Part shown: piece after piece, positions 15,852 through 17,885 of the stretch
Position numbering within the stretch: the stretch's first letter is position 1
How the letters are laid out: each line of letters starts with the position of its first letter
NCBI GenBank assembly: GCA_023415475.1
Contig: JAEZKL010000116.1
Span: forward strand, 1 to 17,885
DNA from: Bacillota bacterium
Lineage (GTDB): Bacteria > Bacillota > Clostridia > Lachnospirales > Lachnospiraceae
DNA: 17,885 bases
Reading direction: 5' to 3'
Program-made: the position numbers and the translations under genes
The notes under the pieces: generated by a model
Seen by the model: only the letters and a program-made list of their open reading frames with translations
Database searches by the model: none
What the model was told of the DNA's origin: nothing

Positions 15852-15996
15852 TTGTAACTATTCAGAACAGTAGTAATATTTGGAAATAGGACTTGAATGC
15901 TTGCATTCAAAGGACTATTTATAAATATTACTATTGGGTTGACCCAAACAGCGAGGAAATCCGCTTGATTTTCGAGCCTGTTCTGAATAGTTACAA
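15852..15996. repeat. 145-nt inverted-repeat element folding into three hairpins
   Basis: TTGTAACTATTCAGAACAG (15852-15870) is perfectly complementary to 15978-15996 (19 bp). Inside are three further hairpins. One is long: TAGTAATATTT (15871-15881) with AAATATTACTA (15923-15933), then AAATAG with CTATTT, then TTGAATG with CATTCAA and a CTTG loop. The second is TTGGG with CCCAA (15934-15947), and the third AGCG with CGCT (15950-15965). Together they form a cloverleaf-like four-way shape. It lies between the permease promoter and its start codon. It may be a small inserted repeat element or a structured leader RNA; no known riboswitch class was recognised, and no target duplication is seen. Confidence 0.75.
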
Positions 15997-16026
15997 GTGT
16001 TACATAACTGGACAATGGAGGTTTTT

Positions 16027-16689
16027 ATGATTATAGATAATGTTCCCTTGGATTACCTAATCCCGAATATGCTGTCGGCGACCGGAACAACGCTCAGTAT
16101 TTTCTTTCTGACGATTCTCTTCTCAATCCCATTAGGCTTTCTGGTAGCACTGGGCAGAAGATGCCGAATTTGGATTATAAGCTTCCCGATACGGATCTAT
16201 CAGCTAATCTTCCGTGGTACACCTCTGATGCTGCAATTGATTTTCTTTATGTACGCACCCTTTTACATATTCGGGTATAATTACAAGGATCGTATGGTTG
16301 CCTGCATATTAGCCTTTTCCATCAATTATGCGGCATATTTCGGAGAGATTTTTCGCGGAGGGATTGCAGCAATTCCGAAGGGTCAGTATGAAGCTGCAAG
16401 GGTTCTTGGATACACCAAGTTTCAGACCTTTATGAGAATTATACTTCCTCAGGTTGTGAAGCATGTTATGCCTGCAACCGGCAATGAGCTGATGACTTTG
16501 GTAAAGGATACCTCGCTGGCTCAGGTTATTGCTGTGGTTGAACTGTTCCGTGTTGCAACCACCACCCAGTCAAAATATTTCTCCACGGTTCCGATTATCA
16601 TCGCCGCTTTATTCTATCTGCTAATGAATACGGTAGTAGAGGTAAGCTTCAAGCTGATGGAGAAGAAGCTTGACTATTATAGGAATTAG
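16027..16689 (+). CDS. Polar amino-acid ABC transporter, permease
   Basis: This 220-residue inner-membrane permease of the HisM/GlnP type has about five membrane helices. The N-terminal block YLIPNMLSATGTTLSIFFLTILFSIPLGFLVALGR and FRGTPLMLQLIFFMY are typical. The cytoplasmic EAA loop, YEAARVLGYTKFQTFMRIILPQVVKHVMPATGNELMTLVKDTSL (about residues 122-165), docks on the ATPase. The frame is open back to a GTG at 15997, but GGAGG at 16017-16021 and the usual N-terminus favour the ATG at 16027. The ATPase gene starts 33 bases after the stop, so the two form an operon. A single permease gene implies a homodimer, as in cystine or glutamine importers. The binding protein is encoded 2.7 kb upstream, across the zinc-ribbon gene. 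Confidence 0.94.
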   Translation: MIIDNVPLDYLIPNMLSATGTTLSIFFLTILFSIPLGFLVALGRRCRIWIISFPIRIYQLIFRGTPLMLQLIFFMYAPFYIFGYNYKDRMVACILAFSINYAAYFGEIFRGGIAAIPKGQYEAARVLGYTKFQTFMRIILPQVVKHVMPATGNELMTLVKDTSLAQVIAVVELFRVATTTQSKYFSTVPIIIAALFYLLMNTVVEVSFKLMEKKLDYYRN

Positions 16690-16722
16690 GATTACTGGAT
16701 CACGATCAGCTTGGAGGATATC

Positions 16723-17481
16723 ATGCTATTAATTGCAGATAATATTGTAAAGAATTTTAATAAAACAGAAGTATTGAAGGGCATAAGCCTGGAGGTGGAG
16801 GAGGGCGAGGTAGTCGCTATCATTGGACCCTCCGGTTCTGGTAAGTCTACGCTGCTTCGCTGTCTCACACAGCTTGAGAAAATTGATTTTGGCAGGATTG
16901 AGATAGGGGATAAGCTGATGGTAGATACAGAAGCTGATCTCGGTTATGCAGATGCGAAGACTCTCCATGAGATTATTCTTGAAGTAGGTCTGGTGTTTCA
17001 GAACTTCAATCTGTTCCCGCATTTTAGTGTTCTTCGTAATATCGTAGATGCGCAAGTCAGGGTACTCGGTACCGATAAAAAAGAAGCAACCGAGAAGGCG
17101 ATGCTTCTCCTGGACAAGATGAATCTAAGAGATAAGGCCAATGCTTATCCCTGTGAGCTGTCCGGCGGCCAGCAGCAGAGAATAGCGATTGCCAGAGCAT
17201 TGGCGTTAAATCCGCGTATTCTTTTCTTTGATGAACCGACTTCGGCTCTTGATCCGGAGCTTACCGGAGAGATACTGAAGGTAATACGCTCACTTGCAGA
17301 GGAGAAGATGACGATGGTAATCGTAACACATGAGATGGCTTTTGCCAGAGATGTGGCTGATCGTGTCATTTTTATGGATGAAGGGATTATCGTTGAACAA
17401 GGAACTCCGGAAGAAGTATTCTCAAATTCCTCCAATCAAAGGACTAAGGAGTTTTTACAGCGATTCAATCAGGTAGGATAG
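16723..17481 (+). CDS. Polar amino-acid ABC transporter, ATP-binding protein (GlnQ/HisP-like)
   Basis: The 252 residues carry all ATPase motifs of the importer family. Walker A is GPSGSGKST (about residues 34-42), the Q-loop is VFQNFNLFPH, the signature is LSGGQQQR, Walker B is ILFFDEPTSALD and the switch histidine is in VTHEMAFA. An insertion between Walker A and the Q-loop (TEADLGYADAKTLHEIILEVG) is a little longer than in GlnQ. GGAGG at 16713-16717 lies five bases before the ATG at 16723, which is preferred to the in-frame TTG at 16711. It drives uptake with the permease encoded just upstream. Length is typical and the gene looks intact. Confidence 0.96.
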   Translation: MLLIADNIVKNFNKTEVLKGISLEVEEGEVVAIIGPSGSGKSTLLRCLTQLEKIDFGRIEIGDKLMVDTEADLGYADAKTLHEIILEVGLVFQNFNLFPHFSVLRNIVDAQVRVLGTDKKEATEKAMLLLDKMNLRDKANAYPCELSGGQQQRIAIARALALNPRILFFDEPTSALDPELTGEILKVIRSLAEEKMTMVIVTHEMAFARDVADRVIFMDEGIIVEQGTPEEVFSNSSNQRTKEFLQRFNQVG

Positions 17482-17490
17482 ACTGAGATT

Positions 17491-17598
17491 GTTACTGTTC
17501 ACACCTAGGCCAAAGTTGCTGATATGAGTTCGATCAATAATTTTGGAAACAGTGATTGAACTCATTTACTACATTAAGGCTGGGGTGTGAACGGTAAC
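17491..17598. repeat. Nested inverted repeat after the ATPase gene
   Basis: GTTACTGTTCACACC (17491-17505) pairs with GGTGTGAACGGTAAC (17584-17598), with one G-U pair. Inside, ATGAGTTCGATCA (17524-17536) pairs with TGATTGAACTCAT (17553-17565), again with one G-U. The two internal single-stranded parts are both 18 bases. The outer arm resembles the outer arm at 15852 (GTAACTATTCAGAAC), with 11 of 15 bases the same. It begins 10 bases after the ATPase stop and may limit read-through, but no T-run follows. It may belong to a small repeat-element family. Confidence 0.7.
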
Positions 17599-17629
17599 GC
17601 AAGATTTTCAAACTTAATTATTTTATTGC

Positions 17630-17658
17630 TTGCAATTATTGGATATGTCTGTTATAAT
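17630..17658 (+). promoter_or_regulatory. Promoter of rimP
   Basis: TTGCAA (17630-17635), a 17-base spacer and TATAAT (17653-17658) form a good sigma-A promoter, with a predicted start near 17665 and a leader of about 115 bases before rimP. Confidence 0.75.
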
Positions 17659-17690
17659 AACTATGGTGCAAAATGATAAGACTATTTAAG

Positions 17691-17719
17691 GAGTGGACGA
17701 AAGTCCACTCTTATTCTTT
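17691..17719 (+). promoter_or_regulatory. GAAA-capped hairpin in the rimP leader
   Basis: GAGTGGAC (17691-17698) pairs with GTCCACTC (17703-17710) around a GAAA tetraloop, followed by the T-rich TTATTCTTT. It looks like an attenuator or processing hairpin in the 5' leader. The nusA operon is known to be autoregulated in other bacteria, so an attenuation role is plausible but is inference here. Confidence 0.6.
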
Positions 17720-17778
17720 GCTTACAGGCAGCGGCACTTTATCAATTTATCAATTATGTTAGGAAAGTAGGGATTTGA

Positions 17779-17885
17779 ATGACAAAACATGAAGAATATG
17801 AGCGAAAAACAGAACAGTTACTGGAACCTATTTTGGCAGAGAATCATTTCGAATTGTATGATGTTGAATATGTAAAGGAAGGTGG
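17779..17885 (+). CDS. rimP: Ribosome maturation factor RimP, 5' part
   Basis: The first 35 codons read MTKHEEYERKTEQLLEPILAENHFELYDVEYVKEGG and run off the window. The block ELYDVEYVKEGG near residue 25 is the hallmark of RimP (YlxS), which helps assemble the 30S ribosomal subunit. AGGAAAG (17761-17767) lies 11 bases before the ATG. The gene normally heads a group with nusA, ylxR and infB, which should follow outside the window. Confidence 0.9.
   Translation, partial: MTKHEEYERKTEQLLEPILAENHFELYDVEYVKEG

Noticed and set aside
15852..15996. Known riboswitch or T-box leader
   Set aside because: No T-box sequence, S-box or other recognised riboswitch core is visible, and the perfect 19-bp outer stem is more like a repeat element.

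Overview
This window looks like chromosomal DNA from a low-GC Gram-positive anaerobe, most likely a Lachnospiraceae-type clostridium (Lachnoclostridium/Anaerocolumna-like). Evidence for this is the AT-rich coding sequence, strong GGAGG-type ribosome binding sites, consensus sigma-A promoters, a lipobox solute-binding protein, IS66-type transposase remains and the start of a rimP gene. The genus assignment is inference. All intact genes lie on the + strand; the - strand holds only transposase remnants.

Region 1 (1-5469) is the end of a cell-surface polysaccharide locus. It starts with the broken 3' end of a UDP-glucose 6-dehydrogenase gene, carrying an in-frame TAA. Next come a large GT-C-like membrane protein, a Wzz/YveK-type chain-length protein, rfbA and rfbC. 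rfbB and rfbD are not in the window, so the dTDP-rhamnose pathway must be completed elsewhere. rfbC sits behind a 13-codon leader ORF that overlaps its start codon as ATGA.

Region 2 (5470-8500) holds a YegS/DgkB-type lipid kinase behind a 17-bp tandem repeat, a decayed C-terminal fragment of a DUF4143-type ATPase framed by inverted repeats, and an intact SxxK serine hydrolase (beta-lactamase fold) with its own terminator.

Region 3 (8500-12400) is a transposon graveyard. One IS66 transposase remnant (about 8530-9420, - strand) and one IS66-derived element with recognisable ends and a large internal deletion (11108-12394) flank an AT-rich membrane acyltransferase gene. The second element has also cut off a 12-codon ORF whose ribosome binding site lies in a 16-bp hairpin.

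Region 4 (12400-17600) encodes a polar amino-acid ABC importer: lipoprotein, permease and ATPase. Its parts are split by an unrelated-looking 662-residue gene for a zinc-ribbon, single-pass membrane, beta-propeller-like protein. The lipoprotein and the permease each have a promoter with the same 23-bp core covering the extended -10, which suggests shared control despite the split. Between the permease promoter and its start lies a 145-nt inverted-repeat element that folds on paper into three hairpins closed by a perfect 19-bp stem. A related-looking 108-nt nested hairpin follows the ATPase. Five tandem copies of a 41-bp repeat separate the lipoprotein gene from the zinc-ribbon gene.

Region 5 (17600-17885) is the promoter, structured leader and first 35 codons of rimP, normally the first gene of the rimP-nusA-infB group.

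The best candidates for something undescribed are the split importer with its embedded zinc-ribbon/propeller gene and repeated promoter core, the structured leader of the permease, and the repeat family shared by the two long hairpins.
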